Notes: a model not told the origin generated them from the sequence alone. Positions 22,033-31,517 are shown, counted from the first letter of the stretch. The stretch: 64,000 nucleotides of DNA from Ornithobacterium rhinotracheale (GCF_004088395.1 NZ_CP035107.1:248001-312000), one strand, 5' to 3'. Program-made: numbers and translations.

Positions 22033-22257
22033 TTTTGTTGAAAACTTTTGCTTCTCTTATTTTTGATGGCTATGATTTTGATTGTTAATGTTTGGTGAAT
22101 TTTAATTTAAAAGTAAAACACACCCTTAGGGCATAATTTGATGAGATGCCTAGTGGGGGTGCGCAGTGGGAGTTTCTGTGGGGTGAAAATTTTGGTTAAA
22201 AAGAAAAAAAATAATTATATAATTTAGATTATGTGTGATTAATTGCATATAATGCCT

Positions 22258-22265
22258 TATATTTG
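22258..22265 (+). promoter_or_regulatory. Putative -7 element for the alpha/beta hydrolase gene
   Basis: TATATTTG fits TAnnTTTG, 25 nt before the ATG. The nearest TTG upstream (22243-22245) is only 12 nt away, so the -33 part is doubtful. Confidence 0.45.
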
Positions 22266-22290
22266 TTACGATAGATGAATTTTAAGGCTT

Positions 22291-23058
22291 ATGCTATTCA
22301 ATATTAAAAAGAAAAAGAAGTATAATTACATAGAAGAAGGGGAGGGGCACCCGCTAGTATTGCTGCACGGATTGATGGGTGGGCTCTCTAATTTTGAGGC
22401 ACTTACAAAGTTTTTTGTAGAAAAAGGATATAAGGTATATATGCCTGAATTGCCCATTTATTCGCTGCCAGTTCTTAGCACCAATGTATCCAGTATCGCA
22501 AAGTATGTAACGCGTTTTATCAATGATGTGATTCAAAAACCGGTAACCCTCATTGGGAACTCTCTCGGAGGGCATGTGGGGCTAGTGGTGTCGCTGGACC
22601 ACCCAGAGATAGTGCATTCGCTGGTGCTCACGGGAAGTAGTGGCTTATATGAGAAATCTTTTGGCGAAACATTCCCTAAACGAGGTAGTTATGAATATGT
22701 GCAGAAGAAGGCAGAGGAGGTGTTCTATGACCCGCGCATCGCTACCAAAGAGGTGGTAGACAGCGTGTATGAGGTAGTGAATGATAATTCTAAGGTAATA
22801 AAAACGCTATACATCGCGCGCAGTGCCATAAAACATAATATGAAAGATGTACTGCATAAGATAAAAATGCCCGTGTGCCTCATCTGGGGCAAGCAGGATA
22901 CGGTGACGCCGCCCGATGTCGCGGTGCAATTTGAAGAAGGCTTGCCCAATGCTACGCTCTTCTGGATAGATAAATGCGGCCACGCCCCGATGATGGAGCG
23001 CCCGCAGGAGTTTAACGAGATTTTGTATAGCTGGCTTAGCCAAGTAGTAAAAGATTAA
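22291..23058 (+). CDS. Alpha/beta hydrolase
   Basis: 255-residue cytoplasmic alpha/beta-fold hydrolase with no signal peptide. The HGLMGG oxyanion motif is near residues 26-31. The nucleophile elbow is GNSLGG, the acid Asp is in IWGKQDTVTP and the catalytic His in KCGHAPMMERP, so the triad is complete. Family members act as esterases, C-C hydrolases or lactonases; the substrate cannot be read from the sequence. It is followed after about 90 bp by engB, with no terminator between them. Confidence 0.88.
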   Translation: MLFNIKKKKKYNYIEEGEGHPLVLLHGLMGGLSNFEALTKFFVEKGYKVYMPELPIYSLPVLSTNVSSIAKYVTRFINDVIQKPVTLIGNSLGGHVGLVVSLDHPEIVHSLVLTGSSGLYEKSFGETFPKRGSYEYVQKKAEEVFYDPRIATKEVVDSVYEVVNDNSKVIKTLYIARSAIKHNMKDVLHKIKMPVCLIWGKQDTVTPPDVAVQFEEGLPNATLFWIDKCGHAPMMERPQEFNEILYSWLSQVVKD

Positions 23059-23149
23059 TCGAAAAAAAATATAAAATTCCTTGAGCGCTCCGATGGGGCA
23101 ACTTGGGGGATTTTTTTGTGTAAAGAAAATAAAATCCATTTTAAGGAAA

Positions 23150-23812
23150 ATGAAAATCACATCGGCCAAATTTGTGGAAAGCAACTCCGATTGGCAAAAA
23201 TGCCCGCCACCCAACCTGCCAGAATACGCCTTTATAGGGCGCTCAAATGTAGGCAAGTCCTCGCTTATAAATATGCTGGCAGATAATAAAAAGTTAGCCA
23301 AAACCTCGGGCACCCCAGGGAAGACACAGCTAATTAATCACTTTTTAATCAATGGCGATTGGTACCTAGTTGATTTGCCAGGCTATGGCTATGCGCAGGT
23401 GTCTAAGAAGACAAGAAAGAAATTCAATGAGCTGATTACGGGCTATATCTTAAACCGCAAAAACCTCATCAACCTCTATGTCCTTGTAGATGCGCGGCAC
23501 GAGCCTATGAAAATCGATTTGGAGTTTATGGAATTCCTAGGCAAAAAGGGAATCCCGTTTAGCATTGTACTCACAAAGATTGATAAGCTTAGCAGCTCTG
23601 CCTTGGCTAAGAATTTAATGAAATACCAAAAGAAAATGCTCAATACTTGGCAGACTTTGCCTCCGTTTTATAAAACCTCCGCTACCTCCAAAGTGGGCAA
23701 AGAGGAGTTGTTAAATAATATAGAGCTATTTAATCAACAGCTAGAAAAAATTGATTTTGCACAAATTGTAAATAATGAAAATCCATTAAAAAATGAAGTT
23801 GAAAATCTTTAA
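23150..23812 (+). CDS. engB: Ribosome biogenesis GTP-binding protein YihA/EngB
   Basis: TRAFAC-class GTPase needed for assembly of the large ribosomal subunit. Motifs in order: G1 [10 protein letters not shown]2 around TPGKTQ, G3 DLPGYG and G4 TKIDKL. The ATG at 23150 is chosen because it follows an AAGGAAA-like ribosome site and gives the normal family N-terminus ([11 protein letters not shown]); an in-frame start at 23081 would add 23 atypical residues. The 3' end overlaps the GH84 gene by 20 bp. Confidence 0.93.
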   Translation: MKITSAKFVESNSDWQKCPPPNLPEYAFIGRSNVGKSSLINMLADNKKLAKTSGTPGKTQLINHFLINGDWYLVDLPGYGYAQVSKKTRKKFNELITGYILNRKNLINLYVLVDARHEPMKIDLEFMEFLGKKGIPFSIVLTKIDKLSSSALAKNLMKYQKKMLNTWQTLPPFYKTSATSKVGKEELLNNIELFNQQLEKIDFAQIVNNENPLKNEVENL

Positions 23813-25958
23813 TCTGCTAATTTTAGCATTTAGTTTAACCTTTGCACAGCAAATTCAGCCCACGCCGCAAAAGGAAAATTTTAACGGAAAATCCATTGCC
23901 ACCCCACAGCGCTTTGCTTACAAGGTGAGCGGGCGTGTGCCAGAGAGCATTGCCCATTTCATAAAACAGAACGAAAATACTGGCTCAAAAGCCTTTAAAG
24001 TAGAATTAAATAAGAAATCTAAAATCAAAAATCTGCCCAATAAAGCAGAGGCCTATTACCTAAAAATAGATAAAAATAAAGCCAGCATAGAGGCAAGAGA
24101 TTGGCGCGGATTATACTATGGTTTGCAGACATTCAGGCAATTAGCGAAGCACCAAAATCTGCCACTTGGTGAAATCATCGATTACCCCAATGTGGAATTC
24201 CGTGGCGTGGTAGAGGGCTTTTATGGCACCCCTTGGAGCTTTGAGGATAGAATGCGCCAGCTTAGCTTCTATGGCGAAAATAAAATGAATACCTATATAT
24301 ATGGTCCGAAAGATGATGCCTACCACAGCTCACCTAATTGGCGAAAACCCTACCCCCCAGAAGAGGCGCAGAAAATCAAGGCTTTGGTGCAGCAAGCTCA
24401 CCTGAACGAAGTGGACTTCTATTGGGCTATTCACCCAGGGAAAGACATTAAATGGAATGAAGAGGATAGAGATAATTTAATCAAAAAATTTGAGGCAATG
24501 TATGATTTAGGCGTTCGTGCCTTTGCCGTATTTTTTGATGACATTTCAGGCGAGGGAACTAAGGCCGATAAGCAAGCGGAATTGCTCAATTATATAGATG
24601 ATAATTTTGTGAAAGTGAAGAAAGATGTGCGCCCGCTCATTATGTGCCCTACGGAGTATAACAAAAGCTGGTCTAACATAAAAAGAGGCTACCTGCCAAC
24701 TCTGGGTAAGAATCTAAATAAAGACATTCACATTATGTGGACAGGCGACCGCGTGATAGGTGATGTGTCTAAAAAATCCCTAGAATGGATTAATCAGCAT
24801 ATTCAGCGAAAGGCATTCTTTTGGTGGAATTTCCCCGTGTCCGATTATGTGAGAGACCACCTACTCCTAGGCCCTGCCTATGGCCTTGATACCCGCGTGG
24901 AAAGTATGCTCTCCGGTATGGTTACTAATCCAATGGAGCGCGCAGAAGCCTCCAAAGTAGCCATTTATAGCGTAGCCGATTATGCTTGGAATGTGCCAAA
25001 ATACGACTCCCTCAAAGCTTGGGAAAGAGGCATAAAAAATGTATTCCCCACAGATTATGAAGCCTATCAATTCTTTTCAGAGAACAATGCCGATTTAGGC
25101 CGAAATGGACACGGATACCGCCGTGATGAATCTTGGAATTACAAAAAATTAGCCCAAAAAATCACCCAAGAAATAGAGCAAAATAACCTAAGCCCAGCAA
25201 CCTACCAAGAGGCGAAAACATTCTTTAATAAAATGATACAGTCCGCAGGAATACTCCTAGCGAGCCAAGATAATCCATACTTGATTGAAGAAATCAAGCC
25301 GTGGCTCCTCCAATTTGGGCTACAAGGGCAATTAGGGCTAAACATTTTAGCAATGCAGCAAGCCCTCCAAGTTGGAGATAAGCAAGCGTTTTTGACTAAC
25401 TATTACAGCGCGCAGAATGATAAAACCTCTATGTTTTACATCGACCACGCTGAAAACCAAAACCCATATCACCCAGGGGCAAAAACAGCTACCTTGGTAA
25501 TTCAGCCTATGCTGGACAATGCTATGGTGAATTTAGCTAAAAAATATAACCAAAAATATAACGCCAATTTAGCCATTCAGGCAAATTACAATCCACACCA
25601 AAGCGATACCAATATCGAGCAATTGAAAAACCAGCCCTTGCTGCTAAATAATAGAACGCTACATTACTCCCCAGCCCTTGAAGTAGTGAAAATCAAGCCA
25701 CAGGGCTACATTGGCGTAAAGCTAAACGAGCCTTTAAGAGTAGAGCGAATTAGCCTAGACTTTGGCATTAAAAACTTCGATTGGGGGCAAGTACAATACT
25801 CTGAAAACGGCGAAGTATGGAGCCCAATCAATGGTAATTTTAAAGCCAATACTTGGACAGCCACACTGAATAAAAAAGCAAAATACATTCGCTTTATCAA
25901 CACCTCTGCAAGCGAGCAGGAAATGTATTTTAAACGATTTGAATTAATCGTAAAATAA
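23793..25958 (+). CDS. GH84 beta-N-acetylglucosaminidase
   Basis: Secreted or periplasmic family 84 hexosaminidase (721 residues) that cleaves terminal beta-GlcNAc, likely from host glycoproteins or mucins. It has a signal peptide (about 1-18, ending TFAQ), an N-terminal GH20b-like domain (about 30-125), and a catalytic barrel starting at [16 protein letters not shown]. The tandem catalytic aspartates are D249-D250 in [10 protein letters not shown] helical domain and a C-terminal F5/8C-like domain (about 600-721) follow. Architecture matches Bacteroides and Clostridium GH84 enzymes that also act on O-GlcNAc. No T9SS tail is present. Confidence 0.93.
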   Translation: MKLKIFNLLILAFSLTFAQQIQPTPQKENFNGKSIATPQRFAYKVSGRVPESIAHFIKQNENTGSKAFKVELNKKSKIKNLPNKAEAYYLKIDKNKASIEARDWRGLYYGLQTFRQLAKHQNLPLGEIIDYPNVEFRGVVEGFYGTPWSFEDRMRQLSFYGENKMNTYIYGPKDDAYHSSPNWRKPYPPEEAQKIKALVQQAHLNEVDFYWAIHPGKDIKWNEEDRDNLIKKFEAMYDLGVRAFAVFFDDISGEGTKADKQAELLNYIDDNFVKVKKDVRPLIMCPTEYNKSWSNIKRGYLPTLGKNLNKDIHIMWTGDRVIGDVSKKSLEWINQHIQRKAFFWWNFPVSDYVRDHLLLGPAYGLDTRVESMLSGMVTNPMERAEASKVAIYSVADYAWNVPKYDSLKAWERGIKNVFPTDYEAYQFFSENNADLGRNGHGYRRDESWNYKKLAQKITQEIEQNNLSPATYQEAKTFFNKMIQSAGILLASQDNPYLIEEIKPWLLQFGLQGQLGLNILAMQQALQVGDKQAFLTNYYSAQNDKTSMFYIDHAENQNPYHPGAKTATLVIQPMLDNAMVNLAKKYNQKYNANLAIQANYNPHQSDTNIEQLKNQPLLLNNRTLHYSPALEVVKIKPQGYIGVKLNEPLRVERISLDFGIKNFDWGQVQYSENGEVWSPINGNFKANTWTATLNKKAKYIRFINTSASEQEMYFKRFELIVK

Positions 25959-25983
25959 AAAATTTTCAGCCAAAGAGAAACCT

Positions 25984-26025
25984 TAAAAATCCGTATTTCT
26001 AAACCCAAAGGAGTGCGGATTTTTA
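25984..26025 (+). terminator. Putative terminator after the GH84 gene
   Basis: TAAAAATCCG and CGGATTTTTA form a 10-bp stem with a 22-nt loop and end in a short T run, between the GH84 and thiamine pyrophosphokinase genes. The long loop lowers confidence. Confidence 0.5.
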
Positions 26026-26044
26026 GCATTAAAATAAAGTATAA

Positions 26045-26659
26045 ATGAAAAAAGCCCTTTTGCTCATCAACGGAGCGCCGCCCAAGCAGCCCATTAATGT
26101 AGAAAAATATACCGCTATTTACTGCACCGATGGCGCTTATGAAAAAGCCCTAAAAATTGGGCTAAAACCCGATGTAGTGGTGGGCGATTTTGATTCCATT
26201 GCTAGCACAGAGCTGCCAGAGGTGGAGCTACTACACCGCCCGAATCAAGATTTTACCGATTTTGATAAATGCCTGCAAGTGCTGCAAGCGCGCGGCTTTG
26301 AGAGCATTGATGTCTTTGGGGCTACGGGATTAGAGCACGACCATTTTTTGGGGAATTTAACTACCGCAAGCCATTTTAAGGAAAAAATGCGAATCAGTTT
26401 TCATGATGATTATTCCGTATTCTTTTTTTCGCCCAAAGTTTTAAAGTTAAATGCTGTGAAAAATAGAATGATCTCATTGTATCCATTTCCGCTTGCCGAA
26501 TCGGTAGAATCCAAAGGCTTGTTCTACCCGCTAGGCGGAATGGATTTGGATATTTTGGGCAGAGTAGGAACACGAAATCACGCCAAAGATGATGAGGTGG
26601 AAATTAGTTTTAAAAAAGGTGAAATGATAATTTTTGTGTCAAAATATCTAAAAAAATAA
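26045..26659 (+). CDS. Thiamine pyrophosphokinase
   Basis: Cytoplasmic enzyme (204 residues) that transfers pyrophosphate from ATP to thiamine, giving TPP. Family motifs are YCTDGAYEKAL, PDVVVGDFDSI, the catalytic DFTDFDKCL and GATGLEHDH, followed by the C-terminal beta domain (about 130-204). The upstream 86 bp holds only the terminator and shows no TPP riboswitch. It probably salvages thiamine, since no thiamine biosynthesis genes are nearby. Confidence 0.9.
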   Translation: MKKALLLINGAPPKQPINVEKYTAIYCTDGAYEKALKIGLKPDVVVGDFDSIASTELPEVELLHRPNQDFTDFDKCLQVLQARGFESIDVFGATGLEHDHFLGNLTTASHFKEKMRISFHDDYSVFFFSPKVLKLNAVKNRMISLYPFPLAESVESKGLFYPLGGMDLDILGRVGTRNHAKDDEVEISFKKGEMIIFVSKYLKK

Positions 26660-26702
26660 ATTTTATGAAATAAAATCATTAATATTGTATAGGCGTAATT
26701 AA

Positions 26703-26846
26703 TTCAAAGGAAATACCTCAACCATAACACAAAATATAGATTGGATCCAAAATCGTGTTGGGAATTATCTTATCAAAATTCCTAAAAGCGTAAATAAAGC
26801 AGGAGAAATACAATATTTAACTAAAGAAATAGAACTAACTGAATAA
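26703..26846 (+). pseudogene. Possible 3' remnant of a lost gene
   Basis: An open frame of 47 codons runs from after a stop at 26700-26702 to TAA 26844-26846. It has no ATG but has coding-like composition (core DWIQNRVGNYLIKIPKSVNK). It ends 11 bp before the next gene and may be the tail of a gene deleted upstream. No family was recognised, and chance remains possible. Confidence 0.3.
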
Positions 26847-26857
26847 AAATAAAGATT

Positions 26858-27352
26858 ATGAAAAAATTATTATTAGCAATGCTTTCAGTCTTAAGTTTAG
26901 GGTTGACATCATGTTTAAACAACGATGACGAACCGCAAAAATACCAAGGGCTTGCTTTTGTTACCAATGTAAAGGCACCTGAAACTGGCGAAGTGGGGCA
27001 AGAAATAGTGTTTAATGTAACATTTCAATTAAATTCAAACTGTGCTCATTTCTTAAAATTCAATGCACCAATCGTGCTTCAAGACCCAGCAAAAGAGAGT
27101 GAATATGCAGGGATTATGGAAGTTGCACCTATTGTGGAGTCTGAAGATCCGAAATGCTCTAATGCAGAAGGAGCGAGTGCGACCAAAGAGTTTAAAGTGA
27201 TCCCGAAAGTTCCAGGAGTTTATCAGTTTAAATTTTATTCTGGAGTGAAAGGCGAAGGGGCAGATGCCAAGCCTCAGTTTATTGAAGTGAAAGTAACGGT
27301 TTCTAATCCAGAAAAGAAAGAAAAAGAAGGTGGTGAAAAGCCAGCGGCTTAA
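26858..27352 (+). CDS. Lipoprotein of unknown function
   Basis: 164-residue lipoprotein with a signal peptide and lipobox LTSC (Cys at about 19). Directly after the Cys comes LNNDDE, which resembles the acidic lipoprotein export signal that sends Flavobacteriia lipoproteins to the cell surface. The mature part looks like a single beta-sandwich domain (Ig-like, about 35-150) with two Cys and ends in a Lys/Glu-rich tail. I do not recognise a characterised family. It stands alone, followed by a strong terminator. Confidence 0.75.
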   Translation: MKKLLLAMLSVLSLGLTSCLNNDDEPQKYQGLAFVTNVKAPETGEVGQEIVFNVTFQLNSNCAHFLKFNAPIVLQDPAKESEYAGIMEVAPIVESEDPKCSNAEGASATKEFKVIPKVPGVYQFKFYSGVKGEGADAKPQFIEVKVTVSNPEKKEKEGGEKPAA

Positions 27353-27377
27353 TTTTAGAAATTAACTAAAAACTAAA

Positions 27378-27409
27378 AGAGAAACTTTTTTAAAAGTTTC
27401 TCTTTTTTT
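27378..27409. terminator. Bidirectional terminator between convergent genes
   Basis: AGAGAAACTTTT (27378-27389) pairs with AAAAGTTTCTCT (27392-27403), a 12-bp stem with a 2-nt gap, with T and A tracts on its sides. It serves the lipoprotein gene and the convergent DtxR/MntR gene. Confidence 0.85.
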
Positions 27410-28061
27410 ATTTCTCTGTTACAAAAATCATCTCCGTAACAGCCTTGCTAAATGTATGCGCTTTTTCATCAATTAAAATCACCATACTTTGGTCAAAATT
27501 ATGGCGCTTCGTTACTTGAATCTTTTTCCCTAAGTGCACCCCAATTTCGTCCAAAAATCGTAAAAACTCCTCCGAGGAATCTCTCACCGATTGCACCTGC
27601 ACGCACTCCCCTTCCCTGCATATGGCCAGAGCCTTGGCATTGATTTTCGGAATTTCGCCATTTCTATCAGGAATTGGCGCACCGTGCGGGTCGATGCTTG
27701 GGTGGTCTAGGATTTCGTCCATTTTATCAAAAAAGGCTTTGGACTTTATATGCTCCACTTGCTCAGCGATTTCGTGCACCTCGTCCCAAGCGAAACCCAT
27801 AATTTTGACTAGGAACATTTCCGTTAATCTATGCTTGCGCACCACAAGGGCTGCCTGTTTTCGCCCCTCTGGGGTGAGGTATATGGGCTTGTAGCTTTGA
27901 TAATTTACCCAGCCTTTATCGGCAAATTTTTTCATCATACCAGTTACGGTGGGCATTTTGATTTGCAAAAGCTTACTGATATCGTTGGTAGATATCGCCG
28001 AATCTTTGTTTGAAAGATAAAGTAAAGTTTTTAAATAATTTTCCTCGGTACGCGAATTCAT
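27408..28061 (-). CDS. DtxR/MntR-family metal-dependent regulator
   Basis: 217-residue transcription factor: N-terminal winged helix (about 1-65, with MPTVTGMMKKFADKGWV), a metal-binding dimerisation domain (about 66-140, with HRLTEMFLVKIMGF and EVHEIAEQVEH), and a C-terminal FeoA/SH3-like domain (about 150-217). Such proteins sense Mn2+ or Fe2+ and repress uptake genes. The metal cannot be decided by eye. A 9-bp-arm palindrome lies 18-47 bp upstream (28079-28108) and may be an operator or the terminator of the preceding gene. Confidence 0.88.
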   Translation of the reverse strand: MNSRTEENYLKTLLYLSNKDSAISTNDISKLLQIKMPTVTGMMKKFADKGWVNYQSYKPIYLTPEGRKQAALVVRKHRLTEMFLVKIMGFAWDEVHEIAEQVEHIKSKAFFDKMDEILDHPSIDPHGAPIPDRNGEIPKINAKALAICREGECVQVQSVRDSSEEFLRFLDEIGVHLGKKIQVTKRHNFDQSMVILIDEKAHTFSKAVTEMIFVTEK

Positions 28062-28078
28062 ATAACATTAAAAATAAG

Positions 28079-28108
28079 ACTACCATACCCAAAAATGGAT
28101 ATGGTAGT
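28079..28108 (-). terminator. Palindrome between serine hydrolase and regulator genes
   Basis: ACTACCATA and TATGGTAGT (9-bp arms, 12-nt centre) lie after the serine hydrolase gene and 18 bp before the regulator ATG. On the minus strand it is followed by CTTATTTTT, so a terminator is likely. The symmetry would also suit an operator for the DtxR-like regulator. Confidence 0.5.
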
Positions 28109-28158
28109 TTTTCAGGTATGCCACGAAAATACTATTTATTTAGTAATCTCGCAAAGTT

Positions 28159-29343
28159 TTAGCTTAATTCTGTGAGCCCTAAATATTGTTGAGCCACTTT
28201 GTAAATCTCTTCAGAATTTTTAGAAATTCCCGAAATATATCGGTTTGAAAGGATAATAATGGTGAAATCATCTTTGATGTAGCGTGCAAAAATTCCTTGG
28301 TATCCATGCCACCAGCCTGTGTGGTACACATATTTTTCGCCATTTGGGTAGCATTTAATTCGCCAGCCTAGTCCATAATTTTTCTCTACCGACCAGTCTC
28401 TGGTGGGGGTAAATGCATTTTGCTTAAATTCCTCGGCTAAAAATTCGTTTTTGTACAAAGCTCTGTCCCAGCGGTATAAATCCTCCACAGTGGTAAAGAT
28501 TCCCTTGTCGCCATACACTCCATCTTGAAAGGTATTATTAAAATCTGAGAAATTCGCTTTATAGCTTTTGGCAAAAGAGAAGTTGTAGGTATCCATCGGG
28601 TCGTACACAAATGAGTTTTGCATATTCAGCGGCTCAAAAATGTACTGGCTCACGAATTGCTTATACGGCATTTTGGTAATGCGTTCAATGAGTAGTGCCA
28701 GCATCGCAAAATTTGAGTTACAATAGCTGAAACTGGTGCCAGGTTGAAAATCTAACCTCATCTTCTTATTTCTAAACATAGCGAGCAACTCCTCATTGTA
28801 CATCGGGGCACTAGAAGTCCAGTAGCGCGTAGAGAATTTCAAATACTCTGGCAAGCCCGATCGATGCGATAGCAGATGCTGAATGGTGATATCCGCATAG
28901 GGAAACTCCCAAATGTATTTTTGAACGGGGTCTTTAATATTCAAAAAGCCCCTTTGTTCGAGCCACAAAATGGAGGTTCCTGTAAAAGTTTTGGTAATCG
29001 ATGCAATTTGGGTGGGCGTTTTAGGCGTATTTCTCAGCCCGATAGCTCTATTCGACACGCCATACGATGCCTCAAAAATCAGTTTCCCCTTGTGCGCCAC
29101 AAGCACCGTCCCATTAAAAGACGGATTTCTAGCGCCTATGTTCATCTGCTTAATCTCGTTATGAAGCTGAGAGTACACCCCCGCAATTGTATCGTGAAAC
29201 TCTAACTTCTCAATCGGAGTTTTATAGTTAATTTTCACTTTAAACGGCGCCTTTAATTTGGCAGAAACCAAAGTTCCTCCGCTCAAAAATAAAAGTAGGC
29301 TCAGCACCCAAAATATAGGTTTTAGTCTATTCATCGTATTCAT
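28159..29343 (-). CDS. Serine hydrolase, class C beta-lactamase/PBP-like fold
   Basis: 394-residue secreted protein with an N-terminal signal segment (about 9-28). It has a complete beta-lactamase-related active site: SITK (SxxK) in TQIASITKTFTG, YCN (YxN) in FSYCNSNFAML and HTG (KTG equivalent) in YVYHTGWWHGY. Relatives include D-Ala carboxypeptidases, esterases and AmpC. Given the wider cell-wall content, a peptidase or esterase role is more likely than antibiotic hydrolysis, but this is inference. It has no close operon partner; a palindrome follows. Confidence 0.85.
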   Translation of the reverse strand: MNTMNRLKPIFWVLSLLLFLSGGTLVSAKLKAPFKVKINYKTPIEKLEFHDTIAGVYSQLHNEIKQMNIGARNPSFNGTVLVAHKGKLIFEASYGVSNRAIGLRNTPKTPTQIASITKTFTGTSILWLEQRGFLNIKDPVQKYIWEFPYADITIQHLLSHRSGLPEYLKFSTRYWTSSAPMYNEELLAMFRNKKMRLDFQPGTSFSYCNSNFAMLALLIERITKMPYKQFVSQYIFEPLNMQNSFVYDPMDTYNFSFAKSYKANFSDFNNTFQDGVYGDKGIFTTVEDLYRWDRALYKNEFLAEEFKQNAFTPTRDWSVEKNYGLGWRIKCYPNGEKYVYHTGWWHGYQGIFARYIKDDFTIIILSNRYISGISKNSEEIYKVAQQYLGLTELS

Positions 29344-29432
29344 TTGGTTTTAGCCTTCCAAAATAACGGCTTTGTTTTGTTAAGTAGCGGTAAAGAAAAG
29401 TTAAATAAACCCTCGATATATTTAAATTCCCT

Positions 29433-30680
29433 CTAATGGCGGTGAGTCATATTAAAGAAAGCCAACGCCTCACTCACAATAAAATTACTCCCTCCTATGA
29501 AAATAAAATCCTCGCTTTTTGCCTTCATCAAGGCATATTTTATCGCTTGCGCCGTCGTCTCAAAAAAAGACTTATGCAAGCCACTTGGCACCTTTCTCCT
29601 CAGCTCCTCAATAGGCATTTTCCGTTCCACCTCAGCTTGCGTAAAAATGTATTCAAAATTAGGCTCTTGGGGCAATAATGCCAAAATCTGCGAAACATCT
29701 TTATCGGCCACAAAGCCTAAAATAATATATTTCTTAGGAGCGGAATTTTGCTCAATCTGAAAAACAATCTCTTGAAAACCAGCAGGATTATGCGCCGTAT
29801 CAGCAATACAAAGCGGCTGTTTACCAAGCTGCTGCCATCTCCCCATAAAATTTGTAATTTCTGCCACATTTTGTAGCGCCCAGCTTATTTTCTCATTGTT
29901 TAAAGGAATAATTTTCTCCTCAACAATTGGCAAAACTGCACTGAGCGTTTGTAAATTTTTAGCCTGATATTTACCTAATAAATCGGTGGAAAAATGATGA
30001 GAGCTCTGCTCCTGCGCCCAGATGATGGGTGCGCCTAATTCTTTTGCTCTTTGCTCAAAAACAGGCTTTATCTCAGGCAAATATTCTCCAATGATAATGG
30101 GCGTTTGGGGCTTAATGATTCCTGCTTTCTCATAAGCAATTTGAGATAATGTATTACCTAAAATTGCTGTATGTTCTAGGGCTATATTCGTAATGATTGC
30201 CATTTCTGGCTGAATGATATTGGTGGCATCAAGCCTACCGCCAAGCCCCGTTTCTATGATTGCGACATCTACTTTTTCTTGCGCAAAATAGCTAAACCCC
30301 ATCGCCACTGCAACCTCAAAAAATGAACAGCCAAGGCGTTGTATAAAATCCTTATGCTGAGCCACAAAATCGGTAATAAATTCCTTTTGAGTATTTTCGC
30401 CATTGATTTTATTTCGCTCGCCAAAGCTGAGCAAATGCGGCGAAGTGTGCAAGCCCACTTTTAAATTATGAGCTTGTAATACAGCGCTAAGCATATGCGC
30501 CGTACTCCCCTTGCCATTAGTCCCCGCGATGTGAATGCTTTTAAACTGTGCTTGTGGATTGCCTAAATATGCACAGAGCGCTGTAATTCTTTCAAGCCCA
30601 GGCTTGTAGGCTTTACTCCCTTGCTGCTGAAAAAACACTAAATCGTTTAAGAGCCAATGTGAGGCTTGCTCGTAAGTCAT
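29433..30680 (-). CDS. folC: Bifunctional folylpolyglutamate/dihydrofolate synthase
   Basis: Cytoplasmic Mur-ligase-related enzyme (415 residues) that joins glutamate to dihydropteroate or folates. ATP loop GTNGKGSTAHML (about 53-64), the omega-loop TSPHLLSFGERNKING, and ETGLGGRLDATN are visible. The DTAHNPAGFQ motif of the C-terminal domain is present. It starts directly after the tonB stop codon and is the last gene of the exbB-exbD-tonB-folC run. Confidence 0.95.
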   Translation of the reverse strand: MTYEQASHWLLNDLVFFQQQGSKAYKPGLERITALCAYLGNPQAQFKSIHIAGTNGKGSTAHMLSAVLQAHNLKVGLHTSPHLLSFGERNKINGENTQKEFITDFVAQHKDFIQRLGCSFFEVAVAMGFSYFAQEKVDVAIIETGLGGRLDATNIIQPEMAIITNIALEHTAILGNTLSQIAYEKAGIIKPQTPIIIGEYLPEIKPVFEQRAKELGAPIIWAQEQSSHHFSTDLLGKYQAKNLQTLSAVLPIVEEKIIPLNNEKISWALQNVAEITNFMGRWQQLGKQPLCIADTAHNPAGFQEIVFQIEQNSAPKKYIILGFVADKDVSQILALLPQEPNFEYIFTQAEVERKMPIEELRRKVPSGLHKSFFETTAQAIKYALMKAKSEDFIFIGGSNFIVSEALAFFNMTHRH

Positions 30681-31517
30681 TTATTTAAGATTTACAAGGT
30701 AAGTTCCACGGCGCCCGTCCTCACCTGGGTAGGCTGTTACATACTTTAAGACTAATTTTTTAGCCGTGTCGGCTAAACATTGGCTTTGCGCAGGGCGTGG
30801 TGTGGCGCGTTTAATGCTCCCGTTGGCATTTACTACGATGTCCACCATTACGCTTCCAGAGGCTTCACAATTGTGGGACTGCCCCTCTGGTACGCGGGTT
30901 TTCCAATTCTCTCCTATGTTTTTCCCTTGGCTAGAAGTTCCTTTGGGGTCGCCGTAATTCCCTGCCGCTCCACTCGTACCTTGTCCGCTTGATTTATTTT
31001 TGCCAATTCCGCCTAAAATGTTTTCTAATGCAGATTTCCCTTGGCTATCGCCTTGTGGCTGAGAGGCTGTTTTTTTATTCTTTGCCTGTGTTTGATTGGC
31101 TGATTCTGTGGTAGCCTTGACTGGATTTTCGCTAGCTACGGGCAATTTTTTAGTCGTGGTTTGGGTTTTAGATTTTACAGGTGAATTTTTTGCAGGGGTA
31201 GACTCTGCTTTTATAGGCTTAGGAGTGGGTGCGGGGGCAGATGTTTTTTTCACAGGAGTGGGCTCTGGCACTGCTGCCTTTGCTTCCGTGGCTGGCGCAG
31301 GTTCTTCGGGCCCCTGTCCTAGCTCGGTATTGCCATAATTTATTTCCTCGGTCATAGGTTTTGGCTCTTCCACCATAGCGATTTCTATCATAAGAGGGGC
31401 TTGGTTGTTTTCTTTTTTAAACTTAAAGTTTAATAATAGTAGCAACAAACACAAAATGCCCACCACGGCGGTGATGAGGAAGCTTTCTTTTTTGGCTGTG
31501 ATTTCTTTTCTACTCAT
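30681..31517 (-). CDS. tonB: TonB-like energy transducer
   Basis: 278-residue protein: short cytoplasmic N-terminus, one membrane helix (about 12-30, FLITAVVGILCLLLLLLNF), and a long Pro/Lys/Ala/Thr-rich periplasmic spacer (about 50-170). A Gly/Ser-rich part and a short TonB C-terminal domain follow (about 215-278, SGSVMVDIVVNANGSIK). It transmits proton-motive force from ExbB/ExbD to outer-membrane receptors. The start overlaps the exbD stop by 8 bp. It may serve the two TonB receptors in this window. Confidence 0.88.
   Translation of the reverse strand: MSRKEITAKKESFLITAVVGILCLLLLLLNFKFKKENNQAPLMIEIAMVEEPKPMTEEINYGNTELGQGPEEPAPATEAKAAVPEPTPVKKTSAPAPTPKPIKAESTPAKNSPVKSKTQTTTKKLPVASENPVKATTESANQTQAKNKKTASQPQGDSQGKSALENILGGIGKNKSSGQGTSGAAGNYGDPKGTSSQGKNIGENWKTRVPEGQSHNCEASGSVMVDIVVNANGSIKRATPRPAQSQCLADTAKKLVLKYVTAYPGEDGRRGTYLVNLK

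Larger units (their letters stand above)
21961..22290. other. Divergent intergenic region between mraZ and the hydrolase gene
   Basis: 330 bp without coding potential. It holds the dcw -7 element and GTGG boxes near mraZ, a separate G-rich stretch with three GTGGG on the plus strand (22153-22182), and a TATATTTG -7 element for the hydrolase. Confidence 0.6.

Noticed and set aside
22807-23313. 168-codon minus-strand frame spanning the hydrolase and engB genes
   Set aside because: It overlaps two conserved genes on the other strand and has no recognisable domain.
25959-26044. TPP riboswitch before thiamine pyrophosphokinase
   Set aside because: Only 86 bp are available, mostly a terminator hairpin, and no THI-box-like conserved core was seen.
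28159-29343. Calling the serine hydrolase an AmpC beta-lactamase resistance gene
   Set aside because: The SxxK, YxN and HTG motifs are shared by many peptidases and esterases, and nothing specific to AmpC was seen.
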